Below are positions 33,312-42,822 of a DNA stretch of 52,519 nt, in pieces; positions within the stretch are counted from its first letter, which is position 1; the number at the start of each line of letters is the position of its first letter. The stretch spans positions 1-52,519 of the forward strand of contig JAAPAO010000208.1 in the NCBI GenBank assembly GCA_013115145.1, written 5' to 3'. The translations under genes and the position numbers were made by a program. The notes under the pieces are model-generated. The model was given only the letters and a program-made list of their open reading frames with translations. It ran no database searches and was not told where the DNA came from. The stretch is from Perkinsus chesapeaki. Taxonomy: Eukaryota; Perkinsozoa; Perkinsida; Perkinsidae.

Positions 33312-34202
33312 ATGCAGGTGAACACCGAAGCGAGCAATACCTCTGTGATGAGGCAGCACAATCTCAAAAAGCAGAAAGTTGGTCGACGTGTCGCTGCCGC
33401 TACTTTCGAAGTGTCCGCTTTAGGTCTGCGAGTCTGCATTGGAGCACAAGGAGGTGGATCTGGCAAGCGATGGCCAAGGGTTGCTCGACACTAAGGTTTC
33501 GACGGTTCTTAACGCCAATCCTGACTTCGGTATGGCAGAAAGCGCAGCTTTTGTCGAGGGGCCCGGCTCATCAGGTTCCCTGGCGGACATTTTGGCGCCC
33601 AACACGGACAAGGCCGTTGTTAGTGATGCAGATCAGCAGCTCCTCATTAAAGTGATGACCTTTGCCTATTTAGCGCTGCAGCTGCATTCAGTTAACATTT
33701 CGGGAATTGGTACATGTCAAGTCGATAACCATTGGAGCCGACCATCCACCACAGAGCGGGGAGGAGGATGGTGACGATTCTTATTCCGCTCCAATGGCCG
33801 TCAAGGTGAGTCTGGGGTCGCTAGTGAGAAGCGTTGACTGTTAACATTAGGTATATGCCAACCAGCCAGCCATGGACTTCAACGATATAGAATCGGGCAG
33901 TGTGAGTCCAGGTGAGATATCTGTGCCGTTCACCTCCAGCCATCTCATCCATGCAGGCGGCGAGTTCACACTCAGCTTCACAGGAGAAGGAGATGAACAA
34001 CTCCCTCTTATGCAGCACAAGTTCTCGGTAGCGCGCGCGCTGATGATCGATAATGGTGTGAAGTACCTTTGGATTTCAGCGTGTAAAGGACATGTCCATC
34101 TTCGTTGAGGACAATACGTGCCAGACGGAGTTTTCGTACATTAATAGGTTGCGGGTGATGGGCTGCAAAGCTCCGAGCTATCACTCAGAATACAAAAAAT
34201 GA
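33312..34202 (+). CDS. PITHD1: PITH-domain protein (PITHD1-like)
   Basis: PITH is the proteasome-interacting thioredoxin-type domain, found alone in PITHD1 and after thioredoxin in TXNL1. Exons 33312-33377, 33424-33651, 33692-33805, 33851-34027 and 34080-34202 join to 235 codons. Domain motifs: SDADQQLLIKLTFRELVHVK (family 'SDaDeqLLi.v.F...VKl'), SITIGADHPPQSGEEDGDDS, KVYANQPAMDFNDIES (family 'k.y.N.p.mdFdd.e'), and HKFSRVKDMSIFVEDN (family 'kF.nV..l.ifv..N'), then TEFSYINRLRVMG (family 'I.yi.lrG'). No thioredoxin CxxC is seen upstream, so this is the stand-alone type. Start could also be the ATG at 33348. Confidence 0.9.
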
Positions 34203-34294
34203 AAAAGTGGTGCAATAGTGGTCGGTTTCGTTTTACACGCAGTTGCGTTGCTGCGAAGGTAGATTCTGTCTGAGGGATAATCTCAATAGTTGTC

Positions 34295-35122
34295 ATGTTT
34301 CTGAGTCGAGTAGCTCCTCGTCTTAGCGGTCTTGTTGCCCCCGCTGCTGCGGCTGCTGTCACGCGTTCAACCACCATCCTTACTGTTAGGAAGGGTAGTC
34401 GTTTAAAGGCAGTCAACGGTGAGGAAGTGCGGTCATTTCAGGCCCAGATGTGGTAATCATGGGCGATGGACAAGTGACGTTGGGCGACATGATTATCAAG
34501 GATAATGTCAGAAAGCTGAGGAGAATCAACGACAACATCATTGCTGGTTTTGCTGGTGGGACCACGGTTCGAGCCGCGGGGTAGTCAGTTTGCAGGCTCC
34601 ACTGCCGATTGTCTTGCTCTTATGGACAAGTTAGAAGGGAAGCTGGAGGAGCATCCCCAGCAGCTATTGCGGAGCTGCGTTGAGCTCGCCAAGATGTGGA
34701 GAACTGATAAGATACTGCGGCACTTGCAGGTTAGCAAAGCCTCCGCTTCTGAAGTTTGCGGACACGTGTTGTATGTAGGCTGTTATTTTGGTGGCGGATG
34801 AGAATATAACGTTAGAAGTTACGGGCAATGGTGACGTCCTCGAGGCGAAGGATGGGATATTTGCCATAGGGTCTGGTGGCCCCTATGCTTTGGGTGAGTC
34901 GTAGCAGCTGACTGTACACATTGTATTTGCTTGCCCAGCTGCTGCTAGAGCATTGATCGATACCGACTTAACGGCTCATGAAATATGCGAGAAAGCTATG
35001 AAGATTGCCGCTGGTAAGTAGTTGTACTGTTTGGGTTTGAACCGATGGTGTTGGTAGATATCTGCGTGCATACGAACCACAACTTCACGGTAGAGTCATT
35101 GAAGACGGCGGTTAAAGATTGA
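34295..35122 (+). CDS. hslV: HslV/ClpQ threonine protease, mitochondrial
   Basis: HslV is the bacterial-type 20S-like peptidase of HslUV; in protists it is mitochondrial. Exons 34295-34394, 34442-34555, 34596-34729, 34779-34893, 34939-35013 and 35058-35122 join to 200 codons. A basic, Ala-rich presequence ([20 protein letters not shown]) ends just before [10 protein letters not shown], so processing would expose the catalytic N-terminal Thr (family TTI..VR). Other motifs: [20 protein letters not shown] with [68 protein letters not shown] (family 'aIGSGG.yA.aAA.AL'), and [14 protein letters not shown] (family 'ICIYTN...tiE'). The partner HslU is not in the window. Confidence 0.95.
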
Positions 35123-35223
35123 TATGCATCATGGTTCATTGCTATTGTTTTTCCCATGAGACAGTGTTGAGTACTCTCAGTAGTACTGCCGTTTTTTGCT
35201 GTCATATGTGTTGCACCACTTTT

Positions 35224-35247
35224 CCGGTGGCCCACCCGGTGGCCCAC
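35224..35247. repeat. 12-bp direct tandem repeat
   Basis: CCGGTGGCCCAC occurs twice in exact tandem (35224-35235 and 35236-35247). Confidence 0.85.
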
Positions 35248-35409
35248 CCTGGGCGGGAAGAGGGCAAAGGTGTTCATCGACAGTCGGATTGCGCTGTATC
35301 TTGCCGGGCAACATACGGGTTGTTCAATAAACCTCAGCTGACTCCCAGGAGAGGGATTGGCAAAATCGTATTCAATAGAACCCTCTCGGGGGCGCTTCTG
35401 GGATCGTTC

Positions 35410-35425
35410 TCAAGAGCGCTCTTGA
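35410..35425. repeat. 16-bp perfect palindrome
   Basis: TCAAGAGCGCTCTTGA reads the same on both strands and is followed by AACGCGTT, another palindrome. Confidence 0.85.
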
Positions 35426-35891
35426 ACGCGTTCAAAAGATATTCAGTGCTCGCCTAGGAGCGCTACTGAAGTTCGGAAGTATCTCCCTATAGGCTGCCAG
35501 TGACAACACCGAAGCCGAGCTCAGTCAGCGGCAAGTTGATACAATCCAAGTTGGCCCAGCCAACTATGAGTAACAAACCAGGATCCTCCCGAATCTGGAG
35601 TTCTCTCCGGTTAGGGCACACCTTCACAACTTCACATCAGGGACACGTTCACAAAGAATGAACAATTGGGCACTTAAAGACTCTCGCTGCACGTCGATCA
35701 TTTACTCTACGCACAACAAGTAGAGGTCGAATAAATAGACTTCTATTCGGTTTTTGCTTCGTAGATTACAACTATAGCTGTAGAACTCAAGACTGTATAT
35801 TATTTGAAATGAACTGCTGCAGTGCAGAGTTCCAATAATTGAGCGACTTCTCGTTAAAGCTGTAGTAGCGATGGGAATGTCAGTAGTCAAC

Positions 35892-38874
35892 TCATCCTCT
35901 ATTCATCTGTTGTTGTTGTTGTTGCTGCTGTTGAAGTCTCATTTGCTGAAGCTGATGTTGCTTCTGCGTAACCATCTGTATCATCTGTGTAACCCAGTCT
36001 GATGGAGCCACCATCATGTCCAAGAAGGGTGTGCTCGCTCTTGGATTGGGGGACTCAGTTGGTGAAGGGAAGAGTTCGCTCAAAGGATGGAAAGCAAAGC
36101 TCGGACTCTTGCCGATGCGCAGAGGCAAGTCGGGCTTCAAGTAACCCTCTGAAAAGGAGGACAATTTACCAAATACAGACAAGGAGCCTTCGTCCTTACG
36201 TTCGAACCATCGCCGCATAGCCTCTCTTGAAAAAGGTCCCTGAATATTCCCTGATAGATCTTTATAATACCAACCTTTCTCCGGGGCCGGTGCGAGTTTG
36301 GGTCGTGTCGACGGTGGGGGTGGTGGCGGAGGAGGAGGAGGAAGAGGGGTCGACGGTGGAGTAACAACCATTGGTGCTGGGGGCGGCACTGGTGGTGCAG
36401 CGGCGGCCACCGGCTGGTGCTGCTGTTGTGACGATGCTGGCGAGGATCGTCTCGTGTCACGATCTGACGAGGCCTCGCTGCTCTTCGCCTCCGGAGAGGA
36501 ATCACGGCGGCCTGCATCCCCCTTTCCGCTATGCGGTTTGTCTGAGATAAGCTATCCAAAAGAGTATGCAGAAAATGGCATACTTTTCTTCACGGGTCTA
36601 TCACCATAGGCAGCACGCTGCTCTGGTGGAAGATCTTCCAAATCAACTTCACCCCTCAAAAGTGCGCTGAACAGTCCTCGACGTCGCTCTTCCTCAGAGG
36701 TAGTCTAAACACCCGCACGATCGCCGCAAGCAGCATCAAACCAAATATTCTTACCCCATTCGCGCCGCCTTCATGAACGCCGCTGGTCTCGCTAGTCTCA
36801 CCAGAATCTGGCTGTGGTGACCTATTGCAGGAATTATCACTTGCTACCGTATAACAGAGATTCGCCCTACTTTCCCGGTGCGCGATATGCCTTAGCGGCA
36901 ACGGGGGCAGGAGGACCATCCAAAGCTGATGCAAGTGCTCGAGGTGAGCTGGGTACGTCCTAAAGGAACAGTTGTACAGCAGCAGCAGCAGTAAGGGTAG
37001 AGGGTTGTTACATGATAAGCATTGGAGGGCTTCCAAGATGCAGAATAGAGCTCGTTGAACTCATGGCGACAGATCAATCGCCCTAAGGAAGGCTAGCAGT
37101 GAGGCTAACTCTCAACTGATGATGACTGATTACCATTATAGGAGTATATATCGATTTTATTGTCAACACGCATACGTGGCCAAGTAGTTGCGGTAGAGAA
37201 GTGTCGACCATCTGGAGCCCAAACGCTTATGACAGGGCACTGCAGAAGGGTAGACATGTGAGGTGGTCCAGCAGCACCACCATTAGGTTACCTCCGCTCG
37301 AAGGCTTCCCACAACCTTATACTCAGCCATATCCCAGAAGTCCATCTCGCCAGCCATGTTACCAAACCCACCAACAACAGCATAACGACCAAACCGATTC
37401 CAACAAACCTATATGAGTGTTCGCTCTCACCCTTATCATTCGGCAGCAGCTCCACGTTACCGTATTCCTTTTAGCCTTGCCCATATTGTGGACAGTTTTG
37501 AGCGTGCGCAAGCCTGCTGGGGTCTCCTCAGGCTCGGACAGATCGCTCTCGCTCTGCTTCAGGCTCTTGGTGCTGAGTAAGGCAGTTCCCGGCGGAATAG
37601 GGCCAGATATGAGAATGAACTGCTCCTCTGGATCCTCTGGTTCTGAAGTGCAACCATCAATCTTCAATCCAGCCGCGTATCCTCCTACCGGTTTTGTCCC
37701 TCCTGGCATTGCCGGGGCACCAGTCCAGATCGTGCACAGGAGAATTACAGGCGACCCTCGAAACCACATTGGAAACCAAATCGAAAAGGTAAAGCATATT
37801 GGTGCCATAATAACTAGCAATCATTCGCTAACTCTAAACAGTTAAGTGATCCTTATTACGTGCTCTTGCCGGACTCATCCACATCAAGACTAAGAAGTCC
37901 CAACAGTTTGGTGCCAGATGCGTTCCAATATAAAGTCATGTCGTCGCCCTCTGGGAAGCTGTAGGACAAAACAAAGTTTTTAGGGTCGCTCAATTTAGAA
38001 ATGTGCACCTGAGCGAAAGGCAGTGTCCCATACGCTCAAGCTCCTCAACAGCAGCTTACAGCAGGGTTCCTCTCCGAGCCTCGTGAGACAACACAGGCTA
38101 CTTTCGGCTCACTCTCCACCTCTGAGAAGATGGAAAGCTTGATACGAAAGTTCACACGAGCATCAGCGGCGCACCTGGCCCTGAGGGGGAGAGCTCTATC
38201 TGCTGAATCCCCGGAATAGTCTGTTCGTTCGTTGATGCCTTCCTTGAATTCAGGACTTGTACCTTCCCATAACACTGCCCTGCCGAAGTGAGACGGGTAC
38301 GATTCCCTACAACATCCGCATCAGGCAGTATTCTGACACAGTAGGCTTCATCATCGGTCCACTTCATCGCCGGCCATAGGTGTTTGCTCATCCTCTTCAT
38401 TCGGCTCTCGACAGCCTTGCATCTCCCTGGAACGCTCCACAGGCCTAGATTTGGTAAATCGCGTTTGGCATCGTAACGTTCGAAGGTAACCTAAAGTAGA
38501 TCGTCGAGTCTGGCCTGCTGATATCCCTCGCCCGCATCACCATGTAGTTCGACAGAGGAGAGAAGTAAAAATTCTTGAAGCCCTTTGAGTTTGGCTGCGC
38601 CTCCATGACAATCTCCTTGTAGTCTTTGGTTACGTCATATACGGTGATACCGTTATTGTTATTCATACAAGCACAAAGCGTGCCTAAAAACACCGCTCAT
38701 GGGAATCGAACCCGGCTCGACAACAACCGCCGCTTTACCGTCTGCGTTCCAGTGAAATCCTTCAGCGTTGGTGACATGCGAGCCCTCCAATGTTATAAGC
38801 TTCTTCAACGACTTGCTGGCATAGTCGAACCGGTATATCTCAACACCGCTCTTGCAGACCGCGGCAATATCCAT
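35892..38874 (-). CDS. EIF2A: eIF2A with C-terminal GYF domain
   Basis: eIF2A is a beta-propeller factor that delivers Met-tRNA to the 40S subunit in non-canonical initiation. From ATG 38874: MDIAAVCKSGVEIYRFDYAS, GITVYDVTKDYKEIV, FYFSPLSNYM then VTFERYDAKRDLPNLGLWSV, SKHLWPAMKWTDDEAYCVRI, DDMTLYWNASGTKLLGL, SLDVDESGKSTYYG then TNMLYLFDLV (family 'ASTDVDKTG.SYYGE..L'), SPVHDLDWCPGN, RNTVCWNRFGRYAVVGGFGN, MAGEMDFWDMAEYKVVGS (family 'GNLRG.MEVWD...YK.I'), RMRVDNKIDIYSYNGRLI and AKAYRAPGK (family 'ATAYRPPALR'). The frame then continues across three small introns into a charged linker and, at about 36270-36110, GWYYKDLSGNIQGPFSREAM then RRWFEQGYLKPDLPLRI, a clear GYF domain (family 'W.Y.D..G..QGPFs...M..W...GYF'). 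A poly-Pro run precedes it and a poly-Gln run ends the protein. Family eIF2A normally ends in coiled-coil; GYF is not standard. Confidence 0.88.
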
Positions 38875-39328
38875 TTGGTATATAAAAGAGAGAAAATTTA
38901 CAGGGACTGTTGAAATAGAAGACCAACGAAGACAGCAGCTTTAACACAACAACACTGGCGGCAACAAGGCAACGAGGCAAGGAGGCATCATCATTGAGGC
39001 ATGCTGCGAGACAATGCAATGGCCAGTTGAATAGTTCAAACGCATCCGAGACAGGATACACGACATGCTCCTCCACCACGGAATACCCTTCACTCCTCAT
39101 CTTCCCTGTTAGTGTGCATGCTGATGGGCAACTCTGTGTCGTCTGCCGCCACGTTGGCTGTATTCTCCTACCGTAGGCACTCTTGCCTCTGTAGTGGGCA
39201 GGTGGAGGAGGAGCAGGAGGCCTTACCTGTATAGAGGCAGGCCCTGCCCAGCTCTGCCTTCTATCCCGTCTATGTCCACCAATCCTATCCATGGTCTAAA
39301 TAAACCTCCTAAGCCCTAACAAGAGCCC
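38875..39328. other. Spacer upstream of eIF2A-GYF
   Basis: A minus-strand frame from 39292 starts MDRIGGHRRDRRQSWAGPAS and has a GTAAGG donor after IQ, but I could not build a convincing protein from it. It also overlaps the eIF2A start. Treated as promoter or 5'UTR. Confidence 0.35.
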
Positions 39329-41580
39329 CTACTGCATACCTGTCGGATCGCCGTGGCCTCAGTTGTCCAGCGTCGAGTACCACTTCGAGGACATGGAGCT
39401 CCTGGGCGATGGACCCCACAGAAGTCGCTGTCTGCCTCCTGAACAGAGAGATTAAAAGCTGCCATTGAGGAGCTTTGGTGCACCTTTGGGAAGGGGCAGT
39501 AGCCTTGCTTTCTGAGCACCCAGCATGCGCAACCGTCTGGATCTTTCTTGCCTGCCCCACTGAGATAGAATATCTTCCAATCAGACATTTGGCGCATTCT
39601 CCGGCTTACCGATGTATCGAGCAGTAGCGCGATCTCTCCTTCCTAGGGAAGCTACATCGGATACCATGAAGCTGATTAATAAAGTGGCAGGGCCTTCCCA
39701 CTACGGAAGAAGGAGAAGGAGGACGAGGAGGGCTGCTGCTGCTGCCTAACACAAACGACCTGTCCCTCTACCCCAGCTCCGACCCAATGACCTCGGGCAG
39801 CCTCTGCCGGCTGCCTGGGGTCCTCAGCAGATGGTGTCTCGTGAGCCTGAGATGATACGGTAGGGAGCCCCACGGGAGGCTCTACTTGCTCAGCTGCCTT
39901 GCGAGCATCTTCTTCCTCCATCTCCCGTATTTTCCTCACAAACTCCGACTCTGGTCGCCGGCGGAATATATCCTCTCGAAGCTCCCTACTGCCGCAGTGC
40001 TGCGACCCAAAAACAACGTCACCATTTAGCGGAGCGAAGCAGATACCCTCAACGACGGCCTTGCTGGCCTTTGGTCAGCAGCCTGGCTGGTAGAAACTGG
40101 TTGCATCCTAACTGAGACATCGTCGAGTATCTGCCGGGCAGCCCTTTGCCGTAGAACAGGCCCAACTCAGCACTTTCGAAAGGCGCTGGTCGCCCCAGGC
40201 CTCCAGGGCATCACGATCCTCAGCACGGTCCATTCTAGGAAACCTCCCCTCACCCGCCGCATCCTCGGACATGAAAAACCTATCAACAGCTCTCTACGAG
40301 CCCATCAGGCCAGTAGCTCACTTGGCCAATGCACAAACAGCATACGTAGGGAGGTTGATGAAAGCCGCGGCGCCAACACCATCAGCAAGACCTCGCTCTA
40401 GAGCATTGTCTGGCGGCATAACTTCACCCTCCTCAAATGTGTGCCACTCATCCAGGTCCTCGCATATCCCGACCTAACAACCAAGCTCGAGGCGGGTGAC
40501 TACTGGCGACGACCTGCTCCATGGCCGACAGAATCTCTCGGGCCGCATGGCTGGCCGTGCCACTGACGCCGAGGACCGCTCTTAGAGTAGCTACCGTGAG
40601 TGATGGCATTGACAGTTTAGAGCGCTACTGTAGTGGTGAGTTTGCCATATGAGGACGGCCAGATTGCGGCGCTTCTTCAGGGTCCCCATTACACCGCTGT
40701 GAGCGAGCTCGCCTTCTATTACAGGATCAACGAAGATGTGCTGTGGACCTGACAGCTAGATCATACCGCTCCCTTCACTATCTTACCCAAAAGCTTTAAC
40801 TCCCTGCTTGCCAGGTGGAAAAATACCTCACAGAGGAACGCCAAGTAGCTGACCAAAATCAAGGAGACTACCTCGCACGCCGATCCCCACGCCACAACAC
40901 TCAACGACTTCGGCTTGATTTTGCACTCAGCGAGCACCTTAAGGAAGACCTCCGCCTGCTGCCCATAGCTTAGCTCTGACATACATTATCAACAACAAGA
41001 GCCCATAAGGACTGCTACCATCGAGAGGATCCCCTTCTCTCGTGGAGGCCCAGTCTATCTCAATACCGAGGGCATCGAGGCCAGCTAGGTCATGCAGGGC
41101 GGATGCTACCTTCCACCATGCAACCTACACTAACACTTTAAGCCACTCCCTCATTACCATCTGACCCAGCTCCGCTGAGGGTCCTTCCCTTGCTCAGTTG
41201 GCCCAGCCACGAGGAGCACCTAGCCAAGCTTGTTGTTTGGTAGGGCCTAGTACGGTACTGTGGGCCTAGGCTTTCCATCCCCCCTATCCAGAAGCCTGAC
41301 CATGGCATTAGCTCTCACACCATCTGAAATCTCAACTTCTACTGTACTACTCCAGCAACGGTTAAAATGCCTAAGTAGGGGAGAGCATAATGACCGTCGT
41401 CGTACCAGTGCCAGACACTTACCTGATCTCTCGAGTGGTGAGCCTCATCTTACCAAATGTCCTCACCAATCCACCCGCAACATCGCGGCATTCCCTTCGC
41501 TCGTTGACCAGCATGCCGCTACTTGTCTCTACTTCATACTGAGTAGAGGGGCGTCGAATGCGGAGGGATCTACTTGCCAT
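39329..41580 (-). CDS. Unknown protein with C-terminal Cys/His cluster
   Basis: From ATG 41580: MASRSLRIRRPSTQYEVETS, then a GTAAGT intron to HFNRCWSSTVEVEISDGVRA with NAMVRLLDRGDGKPRP. Later pieces in frame are ALHDLAGLDALGIEIDWAST, LSYGQQAEVFLKVLAECKIK, HIFVDPVIEGELAHSGVMGT then LKKRRNLAVLIWQ, and HCGSRELREDIFRRRPESEF then VRKIREMEEEDARKAAEQVE. The end reads DPDGCACWVLRKQGYCPFPK, EADSDFCGVHRPG and a stop near 39329. That last part (C-x-W...C...F-C-G-x-H) resembles the small zinc-finger of TRM13-like proteins, but the rest does not. The helical repeats loosely recall organellar FASTK/RAP proteins; this is a guess. Several exon borders are open. Intron 40000-40046 carries the 12-mer. Confidence 0.5.
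40029..40040 (-). repeat. Intronic 12-mer, copy 5
   Basis: On the minus strand it reads GCTTCGCTCCGCTAAA, 6 bases after the GT donor of intron 40046-40000. Same orientation as the gene. Confidence 0.75.
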
Positions 41581-41681
41581 ATCATCAACTGAGGAGGGGG
41601 GCGATGACCATTGATAAGACTTCAACCACAAGGCTTAAAAGTGGTAATGTAACAATCTGCTGCTTCAAAGCTGGTATGTAA

Positions 41682-42477
41682 CTACTTGGCAGCCTTCTGC
41701 TTAGCTGCAGCTGCCTCCTTCCTCTTTTTCTCCAGTATAGCTGCCTTCTCAGCGGCCTTTTGCTTCTCTATCTCCTCTATCTCAATCCAGTCTTGTTTAT
41801 CCTGTTCAAGCCACTAGCTTATCGGCAATGACATACTTTCACCTACCTCAGCTTCGATGTCCCGACCGTCCTTAAGATACTCCTCAACATACCCTACAAC
41901 AGGGTACCTGTATGAGTGCACTGCGGGGAGGAGGGACCCTCCCGAAGCTCACTTATCGTGGAAATGCTTAACCCATGTTAGCAGGGCCTTTCTGTACAAT
42001 GGGTTCTCCTTCTGGACTTGATCCCAATCTTTACGGTTGGCATCCTCCGCCTTCAGAGATAGCAGGCACATTGAGACCGTGCAATCCTGATAGAAAAACC
42101 GTAAAATCGCCGTCGCTCCTCTATAAGGGGTACCTTGCCAGCCCATATCTTAGCATAGTGTTCTCCAGGAACACCAAGCATAGGGCTTTCGGTAACATCA
42201 TACACCTTACCCTTTAAACCCATATACATCTTTTTATCGGCATTGTTACGGCCATCAAACCGCTGTAAGGATGCTATCGAATAAATCATACGACCCTGGT
42301 CATCCTTATATGGCTCAGGAATAGGTGCTGGACTACGATCTCGAGTAAGATACCTACGAGCTCAGATTGACGACCTCCCTGGAAGATCCCTATCTGTGTT
42401 TACCACATAAGTGCTGCACCAAAGATGCATATTGCAGCTATCCAAATAGAAAGATAAGGGCTATCGTAGTAAACCAT
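41682..42477 (-). CDS. MAPR/cytochrome b5-like heme protein
   Basis: Membrane-associated progesterone-receptor-type proteins bind heme and support P450s and sterol metabolism at the ER. Five exons (42477-42404, 42353-42134, 42086-41953, 41907-41847, 41801-41682) join to 202 codons. The N-terminus MVYYDSPYLSIWIAAICIFG then AALMWYL is a membrane anchor. The domain reads LQRFDGRNNADKKMYMGLKG, KVYDVTES, GVPGEHYAKIWAGKDCTVSM then CLLSLKAED, matching 'L..yDG......i.lai.GkVfDVT.g..fYGPgg.Y..FAGrDaSr.la...'. Expected YGP is GVPGE; the heme-coordinating Tyr of GEHYAKIWAG is present. KHFHDKYPVVGYV matches 'f..KY..VG'. The tail is Lys/Ala/Glu coiled-coil, ending KQKAAK. Confidence 0.9.
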
Positions 42478-42822
42478 TGAAGGAACTCAAAGGAGTAGGA
42501 ACACACTAGAAAGATGGAAGGGACACCAACAATCTTGCAAAGCTTGCAAATCTTGAGTTTCCTCAACGCTTTATCCCTCTTCAAACAGGCTGTCGCTTCG
42601 GCTCATAGGGAACCGTTGCGTTAATTGTTATACTGATACAAGTTAGGCCCTATCTGGTACTATCGCATACCTAACAAAGAGACTTATTTATTCAAACTGA
42701 GCTTTAAGAGGTATTCAAGTTGTATCGAGAGGAGCTAGCGTCCTCGAATCAACCTCCTACGTATCTTACGCCACGCTCTTTATTGTCAGCTGCTGCCGTT
42801 TGGGCGCCTCCTTATCCTAGTC
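42478..42822. promoter_or_regulatory. Divergent intergenic region
   Basis: About 345 bp between the start codons of MAPR (minus) and AP-4 epsilon (plus). It must hold both promoters. AT-rich around 42640-42720; no repeat found. Confidence 0.4.

Larger units (their letters stand above)
35123..35891. other. Convergent spacer with palindromes
   Basis: Lies between the 3' ends of HslV (plus) and eIF2A-GYF (minus). The 112-codon frame at 35119-35457 has no recognisable content. It contains a 12-bp tandem repeat (35224-35247) and a 16-bp palindrome (35410-35425). Confidence 0.5.

Noticed and set aside
38697-38715. tRNA gene on the minus strand (GGGTTCGATTCCC)
   Set aside because: It lies within eIF2A coding/intron sequence and no cloverleaf forms; kept only as a pattern note.
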